NCBI GenBank assembly: GCA_947003375.1
Contig: CAMQOJ010000147.1
Coordinates: 1-9,140, forward strand
Source of the DNA: an uncultured Lachnospiraceae bacterium
Lineage (GTDB): Bacteria; Bacillota; Clostridia; Lachnospirales; Lachnospiraceae
Length of the DNA stretch: 9,140 nt
Direction of reading: 5' to 3'
The first letter of the stretch is position 1. Each line of letters starts with the position of its first letter. The notes beneath the pieces are model-generated. The model was not told the DNA's origin, did no database searches, and saw nothing but the letters and a program-made list of their open reading frames with translations. Shown here in pieces: positions 1 to 5,612 of the stretch. Made by a program: the position numbers and the translations under genes.

Positions 1-53
1 CGAGATCTACACGACTCTCTTCGTCGGCAGCGTCAGATGTGTATAAGAGACAG
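1..53 (+). other. Illumina Nextera (Tn5) adapter, not genomic
   Basis: Bases 1-12 match the end of the Illumina P5 oligonucleotide (CGAGATCTACAC). Bases 13-20 are in the position of an i5 index. Bases 21-34 are the Nextera read-1 stem TCGTCGGCAGCGTC, and bases 35-53 are the 19-bp Tn5 mosaic end AGATGTGTATAAGAGACAG. The order is exactly that of a finished Nextera library end, so this is untrimmed adapter and genomic sequence begins at about base 54. The opposite strand reads through it as the peptide SYTHLTLPT, known as an adapter translation in protein databases. The sigma factor gene that follows is cut by this junction, not by biology. Confidence 0.98.
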
Positions 54-54
54 G

Positions 55-159
55 ATTGCCCGAGTGACAGGCCGGGGGACATCCACGGTCACTTCCCAGC
101 TGACCAGGGGAAGGGAGCTGCTGCGGAAGTCGTTGAAGGAGGAATATGACTTTGGATAA
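55..159 (+). CDS. ECF-type RNA polymerase sigma factor, C-terminal fragment (5' end missing)
   Basis: This open frame enters directly from the adapter junction and gives 34 codons ending in TAA at 157-159. The peptide starts IARVTGRGTSTVTSQLTRGR and continues ELLRKSLKEE, which fits the recognition helix and tail of sigma region 4.2 (family pattern: GTVKSRLxRARxxLR). Region 4.2 contacts the -35 element of target promoters. The rest of the protein lies outside the contig. The last 14 bases overlap the start of the next gene, the usual arrangement of a sigma gene followed by its anti-sigma gene. The fragment is short, so the ECF call rests on the helix pattern plus this context; another small sigma-70 family member is possible. 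Confidence 0.78.
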   Translation: MARVTGRGTSTVTSQLTRGRELLRKSLKEEYDFG

Positions 160-970
160 ATTTCGGGATGCATATCGAGAAGCTTCAAAGGAACTGCCGC
201 AGATATCGATCAGCGCCGAGGAAATCCGGGACGAGCTGCACCATCGCAGGATGCAGCGGCAGAGCAGGAAGATCCTCATGGCGAAGGGCTGTGCCGCGGC
301 CGCGGTATTCCTGTTGTGCGGCGTGGGCACGGTGGCGGCCAAGAGCTACAGGGACAGTATGATTACCGTCAGGGAGAACGGCTTCGTCATCACCAGCTCT
401 CAGGAGGAGCCGAATCTCTCTGAAGGACAGTTCGGCGGGCTTCTGGACATAGCCTCTTTTCTGAAGGTAGGGGGGGTATTTTCCATAGTGGACGCTGTCC
501 CTGAAGTGGATACGACGGAGTATTTCGAACCGGAGATTGCGGAGTACGATTCCGTGGACGCGTTCCTGGCGGCAGAGGACATGACGGTCCTGGTTCCGGA
601 TATGAACCTGCTTGGCAGGGATTTTACCAGAGAGCGGGTGTGCGTCATCGGTGAGGAGGATATTCATATGGACTTCATGGACGAGGACTCCTATTTCTCC
701 CTTCATCAGATGGACAATCGGAAGTATGAGAGTTACAGCTCAGCCACCGCCTATTCGGGACAGAGCTGCAACGAGAGGAGCTTTACCAACAGCCAGGGTT
801 TGAATTATGTGGTGTTCGATACTGTGGACGAGGCGGGAAATCGGGAGTCCGTCCATGCGGTGATTTCCGTAAACGGCTGGGATTTGACAGTCAGCTTCGG
901 AGGCTTTGAAGAGGATGAAATAGAGCGGGTCTTGAAAGGACTTGATTTGACAGTGTTTTACGGAGAGTAA
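146..970 (+). CDS. probable membrane-bound anti-sigma factor with extracytoplasmic sensor-like domain
   Basis: 274 residues. The ATG at 146 follows AAGGAGG (136-142) by three bases and overlaps the upstream sigma gene by 14 bases, so the two are probably translationally coupled. Residues 1-44 are charged and would lie in the cytoplasm, where an anti-sigma factor binds its sigma factor. Residues about 46-66 (KGCAAAAVFLLCGVGTVAAK) form one membrane helix. The remaining 210 residues are acidic and rich in Ser/Tyr, and would be outside the membrane. The ending (LTVSFGGFEEDEIERVLKGL) resembles the DUF4367-type C-terminal domains found in Firmicutes anti-sigma/RsgI-like proteins. No HxxxCxxC zinc anti-sigma motif is present. 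The function is inferred from topology and gene order; the signal it senses is unknown. Confidence 0.7.
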   Translation: MTLDKFRDAYREASKELPQISISAEEIRDELHHRRMQRQSRKILMAKGCAAAAVFLLCGVGTVAAKSYRDSMITVRENGFVITSSQEEPNLSEGQFGGLLDIASFLKVGGVFSIVDAVPEVDTTEYFEPEIAEYDSVDAFLAAEDMTVLVPDMNLLGRDFTRERVCVIGEEDIHMDFMDEDSYFSLHQMDNRKYESYSSATAYSGQSCNERSFTNSQGLNYVVFDTVDEAGNRESVHAVISVNGWDLTVSFGGFEEDEIERVLKGLDLTVFYGE

Positions 971-1036
971 GGCATATAGCAGTGACAGGTTTTCAAGAGT
1001 ACAGTCATCTGGGACTGGGAGAGGATGGAGGATACG

Positions 1037-1735
1037 ATGGAGAAAAATATTCTGGTATATAACAACAGGACAGGAATCGCAGAGAAAATGGCGCCTCTGC
1101 TCATAGGGGAAGGGCTTTCCGTACTGGTTGCGGTGGATTTGGACCACCTGTATACCATATTGGAGAGATCGGACATACATCTGATGCTGGTGGACGTAGA
1201 GCTGAACGACAAGGGCTGGGACCGTGGCATAGAGATGATCGCGGGCCTGCGGGCGAAGAGCGCAATCCCTCTGATTGTGGTATCCGCCCAGTCCGCGGAG
1301 ACGGCGAAGATCATGGCGCTGGAGGCAGGGGCGGACGACTATGTGACGGCGGACTGCAATCCGCTGGAGCTCCTGGCCAGGATCAAATCCCAGCTGCGCA
1401 GGTATACCCAGCTGGTGAACATGTGCGCCAATATCGACAGAATCTACCGGGTGGACGATCTGGTGATAGACGATACCCAGAGGAAGGTCACCGTGGAGGG
1501 GAGGAGCGTGCGCCTGACCCCCATCGAATACAAGATTCTGCGTTTCCTGGTGCAGCAGAGGGGAAAGGTGTTCTCCAACAGCCAGATTTACGAGAATATC
1601 TGGCATATGCAGGCAATCGGAGCGGACAATACCATAGCGGTACATATCCGCCATATCAGGGAAAAAATCGAGAAGAACCCCAAGGAGCCCAGGTATCTGA
1701 AGGTGGTCTGGGGCAACGGGTACAAGGTAGGCTGA
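1037..1735 (+). CDS. orphan OmpR/VanR-type response regulator with degenerate receiver domain
   Basis: 232 residues. The ATG at 1037 is preferred because GGAGG (1027-1031) lies five bases upstream; an in-frame ATG at 1025 would add four residues but sits directly against its purine run. Residues 1-120 are a receiver-like domain. The phospho-acceptor Asp is kept (LMLVDVEL, D53) and so is the switch Ser/Thr (S83, in LIVVSAQS). The acidic pair that binds Mg2+ is replaced by N9-N10 (ILVYNN), and the invariant Lys after GADDYVT is Ala (A105). Residues about 134-232 are a standard OmpR-type winged helix (RLTPIEYKILRFL, then VHIRHIREKIE, then VVWGNGYKVG). It should bind DNA, but phosphorylation is doubtful. 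No histidine kinase gene is adjacent. The preceding gene ends 66 bases upstream on the same strand. Confidence 0.88.
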   Translation: MEKNILVYNNRTGIAEKMAPLLIGEGLSVLVAVDLDHLYTILERSDIHLMLVDVELNDKGWDRGIEMIAGLRAKSAIPLIVVSAQSAETAKIMALEAGADDYVTADCNPLELLARIKSQLRRYTQLVNMCANIDRIYRVDDLVIDDTQRKVTVEGRSVRLTPIEYKILRFLVQQRGKVFSNSQIYENIWHMQAIGADNTIAVHIRHIREKIEKNPKEPRYLKVVWGNGYKVG

Positions 1736-1741
1736 CGGCAG

Positions 1742-3307
1742 TCACTCCGGCTCTGCATAGTAGAGGCAGTGATAGGGATATTCCACGATTTGCCAGGGGT
1801 ATCCCGCATCCTCGATGCGGGAGCGCAGGGCCGTGTGGTTCTTCAGGATGATGTAAGCGTTTCCGGGGGCGAAGGCAGTGTCCTCGGCGATTTGGAAATG
1901 CAGCCTTCCATAGCCCTCCTGGTGGGCAGTCTCCGCAATCATGTAGGGGGACTCCGGGAAGAAGAGGGTATAGAATTCGCCTACATTAGCGTAGTCCATG
2001 TAGATTTCCCTGATATCCGGCAGGGACTTGGCGTATTCTATAGCGTCGTTGGCGGGCACAAACTGGGGGATGGCTTCTGCCGGGGAATAGGACGTGAAAT
2101 AGTAGCCGATGAACATGGCCGCGCTGAGCAGGTAGGCTATGCCCAGCGCGGCACAGAGGTACTTCCCTAAGGATTTCGCGAAGCGGTACGCGGCCAGGAT
2201 GCCGGAGACCAGGAAATACAGGTAGGCGATGAACAGGTAATTGGCGCGGTAGAGATAGCCCCGGGAGAAGCCGATGGCCACAAGCCCCGCCGCGTAGAAG
2301 GACAGGAACAGGAAGCCGTGGCGGTATGTCCGCTTCCGGAAGGAGGAGAGGCTTTGGCGGCAGGAAGCTGCGAAGCCGATTGCCACGAAGGGGATGGAGA
2401 CGGGGTACAGGGTATAGAACCCGTCCACCGCGTCCAGGGGACGGCCGTCATGGGTCAGGGTATATTTCAGGATATCGATGATATTGTTCCTGAAATTCGT
2501 GATGGAGATGTCCGCCAGCCGGGAGGAGGCAGTAGGAGAGAGGGTGAACCCCAGGAGCTTCATGGAGGGCAGGCCGAACACCATTGTTCCGATGAAGAGC
2601 AGCACGGGAAACGCGGTGGCGCATACCAAAGCGGCAGACAGAAAGGCCCGCCGGAACGTGATCTTGCGGCACCACAGCATGTATAGAGTAATCATGCACA
2701 GAAAGGTGGGCGCTACGAAATAGCTCAGCGCATAGGAATACATCACCACGCCGAAAGCCGCACTGTACGCAATGAGCCAGGACAGCCTGCCGCTCTTTAC
2801 GTACCTGGCCAGCAGATAGAGCGCCACCGTGGAGCAGCCCAGCATGAGGTTGCAGTCCAGGGCATAGCGGCCGTGCATGATGAAATAGGGACAGAAGGTC
2901 AGGAGAAGGGCGCCCGTGAGGGCGGCCTTTCTGCTTTCGTACACCACCTCCAAGAGCGCGGTGCCGAAGACCACCACCATCATGCTGGAGAGGAGCCCCG
3001 GAAGCCGCAGGAGCGTCAGGCCCAGGGAGCCCCTGCCCACAGTCCTGATCAGGATGACGACAAGATAAGTATACAGAGGGCTCTGACCGCCGCCGAAGTT
3101 CTCGGGATAGATGGGCAGTTCGTTGAAATACCTGTCTATCCCGTAGTTCGCCAGACACCATGCGTTGCGGCCCAGCCCCGCCTCATCGATGTGCACGATG
3201 TCGGGGACTTCCGCGATACGCCAGGCCCGCAGGAACAGGGCGGCCGCAAAGATGAGGAGCAGGCAAAGGAAATATTCGTGCCTGGATGATGCTTGTGTCC
3301 GGCGCAT
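1742..3307 (-). CDS. GT-C fold membrane glycosyltransferase, family 39-like (PMT/ArnT-type)
   Basis: 521 residues with about ten or more hydrophobic helices up to residue 405, then a soluble C-terminal domain of about 115 residues. Just after the first helix (residues 12-29) is HIDEAG with D41-E42, where GT-C enzymes carry the acidic residue(s) of the first outer loop. It is followed by FGGGQSPLYTYL (71-82), typical of bacterial GT39-like proteins. Known relatives transfer sugars from polyprenyl-phosphate donors to lipid or protein acceptors on the outer face of the membrane; the donor and acceptor here cannot be told. The ATG at 3307 follows AAGGGAGAA with about ten bases spacing. It lies 62 bases after the protease gene and is probably the last gene of the pyrF operon. 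Its stop is six bases from that of the convergent response regulator. Confidence 0.82.
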   Translation of the reverse strand: MRRTQASSRHEYFLCLLLIFAAALFLRAWRIAEVPDIVHIDEAGLGRNAWCLANYGIDRYFNELPIYPENFGGGQSPLYTYLVVILIRTVGRGSLGLTLLRLPGLLSSMMVVVFGTALLEVVYESRKAALTGALLLTFCPYFIMHGRYALDCNLMLGCSTVALYLLARYVKSGRLSWLIAYSAAFGVVMYSYALSYFVAPTFLCMITLYMLWCRKITFRRAFLSAALVCATAFPVLLFIGTMVFGLPSMKLLGFTLSPTASSRLADISITNFRNNIIDILKYTLTHDGRPLDAVDGFYTLYPVSIPFVAIGFAASCRQSLSSFRKRTYRHGFLFLSFYAAGLVAIGFSRGYLYRANYLFIAYLYFLVSGILAAYRFAKSLGKYLCAALGIAYLLSAAMFIGYYFTSYSPAEAIPQFVPANDAIEYAKSLPDIREIYMDYANVGEFYTLFFPESPYMIAETAHQEGYGRLHFQIAEDTAFAPGNAYIILKNHTALRSRIEDAGYPWQIVEYPYHCLYYAEPE

Positions 3308-3369
3308 AAATCATGTTCTCCCTTTCTGATTTCCTGGTGCTGTCCCTGTCAGGGCCTGTCATGAAGAGG

Positions 3370-4029
3370 CTACCGGGAAGCGCTGTCCATGTCTTCCATG
3401 AACTGCAGTATCAGGCTCAACGGGACCGCGGCCAGCTCTCCGTCCTGGCTGCCGCCGGAGAGGATTCCGATGAGCCGCCCCTCCTGATCCAACAGCCCGC
3501 CGCCGGACATTCCCGGCCGCACCTCCGCATCTGCCCAAATCATGTACTGCCCGTAGTCCTCCATGTAGATCCAGGGCTCCAGGATGTGCCCTTCATGCCG
3601 CAGGGCGCCGCTCTCCGCGTGAAGCCCTATGGCAGTGCAGCCGTCCCCTGTCTGCAGTCTGTCAAAGCTTTCCTTATCGGAAGGGACGCACAGACAGGCA
3701 TTTCGCTGTCTTTCCGATATCCGGTCTGCGGGAATCCGTATCAGCGCCAAATCCGAGACTTCCGAGATCCGGATGTCGCCACAGGAGAGTTCCTGTCCGT
3801 CGAAGAACCGCAGGACCGCCTCTGTACCGGGATTCATGCAGGATACCACATGTGCAGCCGTCAGCACATACAGATACGCATCATCCTGTTGGTACAGGAT
3901 GCCGCTTCCGCTGGTTTCGCCCGCGGTGACGGCCACCAGGTAGGCAGGCGCCTCATCCGTTTCCGGCTGCCCAGCGCTGCCGCAGCCCGTCAGGCAGAGG
4001 AGCAGCGCGAACAGCAGGACGGCCGTCAT
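3370..4029 (-). CDS. lipoprotein trypsin-like serine protease (S1 family)
   Basis: 219 residues from the ATG at 4029. The N-terminus is a lipoprotein signal peptide: hydrophobic stretch, then the lipobox LTGC with the lipidated Cys at C16. The mature protein would be anchored on the outer face of the membrane. The catalytic triad is complete: H60 in LTAAHVV, D93 in SDLALIRI and S175 in GMSGGGLL (a variant of GNSGGP). There is no PDZ domain, so it is shorter than DegP/HtrA enzymes. The start overlaps the pyrF stop as TAATG. No good Shine-Dalgarno lies before it, which suggests translation is coupled to pyrF. An in-frame ATG at 4104 would bury the signal peptide behind 25 extra residues and was rejected. 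The substrate is unknown. Confidence 0.85.
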   Translation of the reverse strand: MTAVLLFALLLCLTGCGSAGQPETDEAPAYLVAVTAGETSGSGILYQQDDAYLYVLTAAHVVSCMNPGTEAVLRFFDGQELSCGDIRISEVSDLALIRIPADRISERQRNACLCVPSDKESFDRLQTGDGCTAIGLHAESGALRHEGHILEPWIYMEDYGQYMIWADAEVRPGMSGGGLLDQEGRLIGILSGGSQDGELAAVPLSLILQFMEDMDSASR

Positions 4030-4050
4030 TACAGTCTGCCCAGCGCTGCC
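3967..4050. repeat. 15-bp exact direct repeat flanking the protease start codon
   Basis: CTGCCCAGCGCTGCC occurs at 3967-3981 and again at 4036-4050, 69 bases apart. One copy lies in the lipoprotein linker just after the lipobox Cys; the other is in the last codons of pyrF. Because 69 is a multiple of three, both copies read Gly-Ser-Ala-Gly-Gln in the protease frame. The core CAGCGCTG is self-complementary. Its GC-rich, low-complexity character means chance or linker drift is possible. Confidence 0.6.
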
Positions 4051-4976
4051 CCGATGTCCTCCCGCATGGCCAGCACTGCCGCTCTGGAGGCGTCCGCATA
4101 GCACTGGCCGCCGAAACGGGCATACTGCTCCTGCTGGTAAGCCGCTATGATGCCCCTGGAGGAATTGACGATGGCGCCTAAGCCCTCCCGGTCAAAGAAA
4201 TGTACCAGATCCGCGCCTTTGCCCCCCTGCGCGCCATAACCGGGCACCAGGATGAAGGAGCTGGGCATGATTTCCCGAAGGATACGCCCCTGCTCCGGGT
4301 AGGTGGCCCCCACTACCGCGCCTACATAGCTGTAATCGCCCTCCTCGGGCATGTGTTCCCGGGCCCATGCCGCCACCATGCCGCCCACGATTTCATAGAG
4401 GGGCCTCTCGCCATTCGCCCCGTCCTTCACCAGGCGGTCCTGTAGTTCGCCGCTGCTGGGATTGGAGGTCTTCACCAGGATGAAGACCCCCTTCTTCTCC
4501 TCATCGCATATCTTCAGGAAAGGGTTCACGCCGTCGGATCCCAGATAGGGGTTCACAGTGGCGAAATCCTCGTCAAAGCCGTAGTGTCGGCTGTCTCCAA
4601 TCTGCACCTTTCCCAAATGCCCCACGGCATAGGCCTCCGAAGTGGAGCCGATATCGCCCCGCTTGATGTCGCCGATGACCACCAGGCCCTTTTCCTTACA
4701 ATAGTCCACAGTCTTCTTGAAAGCGGCCAGGCCTGGGATGCCGAATTGCTCATACATGGCAATCTGGGGTTTCACCGCGGGAACCAGGTCGTAGATGGCG
4801 TCCACGATGCCCTTATTGTACTGCCAGATGGCTTCCGCCGCCCCCTCCAGGGTCTGGCCGTACTCGGCGAAAGCCGCTTTCCGGATATGCTCCGGCACGA
4901 ATTTCATCATAGGATCCAAGCCCACCACGATAGGTGCGTTTGTCTTCCGTATTTTTGCAATCAGCTTGTTGATCAT
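4029..4976 (-). CDS. pyrF: orotidine 5'-phosphate decarboxylase, subfamily 2
   Basis: 315 residues, the length of the long subfamily-2 enzymes and not the roughly 240-residue form. It catalyses OMP to UMP plus CO2, the last step of de novo UMP synthesis, in the cytoplasm. The family residues are visible: VGLDP with substrate-binding D21, VKPQ with K69, the catalytic DIKRGDI (D103, K105, D108), the phosphate-binding VPGYGAQGG (244-252) and NSSRG with R274. The ATG at 4974-4976 follows AGAGGTAA at about seven bases. A sigma-A-type promoter lies at 5021-5049. No other pyrimidine gene is in the window, so pyrF heads a separate operon with the protease and the glycosyltransferase. Confidence 0.96.
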   Translation of the reverse strand: MINKLIAKIRKTNAPIVVGLDPMMKFVPEHIRKAAFAEYGQTLEGAAEAIWQYNKGIVDAIYDLVPAVKPQIAMYEQFGIPGLAAFKKTVDYCKEKGLVVIGDIKRGDIGSTSEAYAVGHLGKVQIGDSRHYGFDEDFATVNPYLGSDGVNPFLKICDEEKKGVFILVKTSNPSSGELQDRLVKDGANGERPLYEIVGGMVAAWAREHMPEEGDYSYVGAVVGATYPEQGRILREIMPSSFILVPGYGAQGGKGADLVHFFDREGLGAIVNSSRGIIAAYQQEQYARFGGQCYADASRAAVLAMREDIGAALGRL

Positions 4977-5020
4977 ATGTTACCTCTTTTCTGCGCGTTG
5001 CTGTCCGCTTTTCTACACAC

Positions 5021-5049
5021 ATCTTATCATCTTGGATGTCCAAAGTCAA
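5021..5049 (-). promoter_or_regulatory. sigma-A-type promoter of the pyrF operon
   Basis: On the minus strand, TTGACT (5049-5044) is followed by 17 bases and TAAGAT (5026-5021), matching five of six and four of six consensus positions. Transcription would start near 5014, giving a leader of about 40 bases. That is too short for a PyrR-type attenuator, and none is seen. The spacer holds the palindrome TTGGATGTCCAA (5032-5043), a possible operator. Confidence 0.6.
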
Positions 5050-5121
5050 TGCGTAGGCTCATTTTGCGGCCATTTGGGAACTCTTTGGATTCATGAACCA
5101 TAAAATGTATGGATAAAAATA

Positions 5122-5149
5122 TTGGATTTGTAAAATCATATTTTATAAT
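5122..5149 (+). promoter_or_regulatory. probable promoter of the XRE regulator gene
   Basis: A perfect -10 box TATAAT lies at 5144-5149, with TTGGAT 16 bases upstream (5122-5127) as a weak -35. The start site would be near 5156, about 60 bases before the ATG at 5219. Two further TAGAAT boxes at 5153-5158 and 5163-5168 are possible alternatives without a good -35. The region is clearly more AT-rich than its surroundings. Confidence 0.45.
5131..5145. promoter_or_regulatory. palindrome in the XRE promoter, possible operator
   Basis: TAAAATCATATTTTA has perfect 6-base arms around CAT. It fills the -35/-10 spacer and touches the TATAAT box, where a repressor would block RNA polymerase. The sequence GTAAAATCAT at its left (5130-5139) recurs as GCAAAATCAT at 5182-5191 in the leader. 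Small XRE proteins often repress their own promoter, so autoregulation is the simplest reading; AT-rich DNA also makes such palindromes by chance. Confidence 0.35.
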
Positions 5150-5218
5150 TCATAGAATCTTTTAGAATAATGTCTGAACGTGCAAAATCATGGGGCAAAG
5201 AGAGGAAGAGAGCAATCC

Positions 5219-5596
5219 ATGAGGGAAATCGGTGACACATTGGCGAATCTGCGAAAGGAAAAAGGCTTGGGCCAAAAGGAAATGGCCACTCGCCTGAATC
5301 TGTCCGTGGGGACCATCTCTAATTATGAGAACAGCGTCCATGCCCCGGATCTGAATACCCTGTGCAGACTGGCGGAATTTTTCGATGTGACCACTGACTA
5401 CCTGCTGGGGCGCACGGAATACCGCTGCCCGCCTGAGATTCTGAACCGCTATGTGGCCCTGGACTACACCGCGCAGGACATTGTCAATACTGTCCTGTCC
5501 TTGGACGCGGGCACCCAGGCCACCATCGTGGATTTCGTGAAATACATGAAGCATCTGCATGGGGGGAAGGCCTCCCGCAATCAGACTTCAACATGA
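5219..5596 (+). CDS. XRE/Cro-type helix-turn-helix transcriptional regulator
   Basis: 125 residues. The ATG at 5219 lies eight bases after AGAGGAAGAG (5201-5210) and starts exactly at the HTH domain (MREIGDTLANLRKEKGL). A GTG at 5180 would add 13 residues with no ribosome site. Residues 5-62 form the HTH_3 fold: LRKEKGLGQKEMATRLNLSV, then GTISNYENSVHAPDLNTL, then LAEFFDVTTDYLLG. The remainder, about 60 residues, is probably a small dimerisation tail and matches nothing I recognise. It is divergent from pyrF and convergent with the ABC permease, with one base between the stops. The last codons (NQTST, stop) lie in a tandem duplication. Its targets are unknown; its own promoter is a candidate. 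Confidence 0.9.
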   Translation: MREIGDTLANLRKEKGLGQKEMATRLNLSVGTISNYENSVHAPDLNTLCRLAEFFDVTTDYLLGRTEYRCPPEILNRYVALDYTAQDIVNTVLSLDAGTQATIVDFVKYMKHLHGGKASRNQTST

Positions 5597-5612
5597 ATCA
5601 GACTTCAATATG
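5579..5612. repeat. 17-bp tandem duplication across two convergent stop codons
   Basis: AATCAGACTTCAACATG (5579-5595) is followed at once by AATCAGACTTCAATATG (5596-5612), with one difference in 17. The first copy encodes the final residues of the XRE protein. The second carries the last base of that stop codon (TGA, 5594-5596) and the whole stop codon of the opposite-strand permease (TCA on the plus strand, 5598-5600). It is probably a recent replication-slippage duplication, or an assembly error. Confidence 0.9.

Noticed and set aside
7..342. 111-codon reverse-strand reading frame
   Set aside because: Its C-terminal part translates the Nextera adapter and the rest is antisense to the sigma and anti-sigma genes.
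947..980. Perfect TTGACA near the anti-sigma 3' end as promoter for the response regulator
   Set aside because: No acceptable -10 lies 16-18 bases downstream. The same 11 bases GATTTGACAGT occur in frame at 881-891, so they simply encode repeated Asp-Leu-Thr-Val.
740..1654. 304-codon reverse-strand reading frame
   Set aside because: It is antisense to the anti-sigma 3' end and the response regulator, both well supported by motifs; its His/Gln-rich composition is typical of a shadow frame.
1733..1744. TGAC-GGCA-GTCA inverted repeat as terminator
   Set aside because: A four-base stem formed by the two facing stop codons with no T-run is not a terminator.
2448..3161. 237-codon reverse-strand frame inside the glycosyltransferase
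   Set aside because: It is an out-of-frame shadow in GC-rich DNA with no domain pattern, whereas the glycosyltransferase frame has membrane helices and GT-C motifs.
3345..3358. CCCTGACAGGG between protease and glycosyltransferase genes as terminator
   Set aside because: The stem is only four bases with a three-base loop and no T-run; an operon read-through is more likely.
4030..4104. Upstream ATG at 4104 for the protease
   Set aside because: It would place 25 Gly/Ser/His-rich residues before a clear lipoprotein signal peptide and extend 76 bases into pyrF; the TAATG start at 4029 is far better.
5180..5218. GTG start at 5180 for the XRE regulator
   Set aside because: It has no ribosome site, and the added residues do not belong to the HTH fold; ATG 5219 has AGAGGAAGAG at good spacing.
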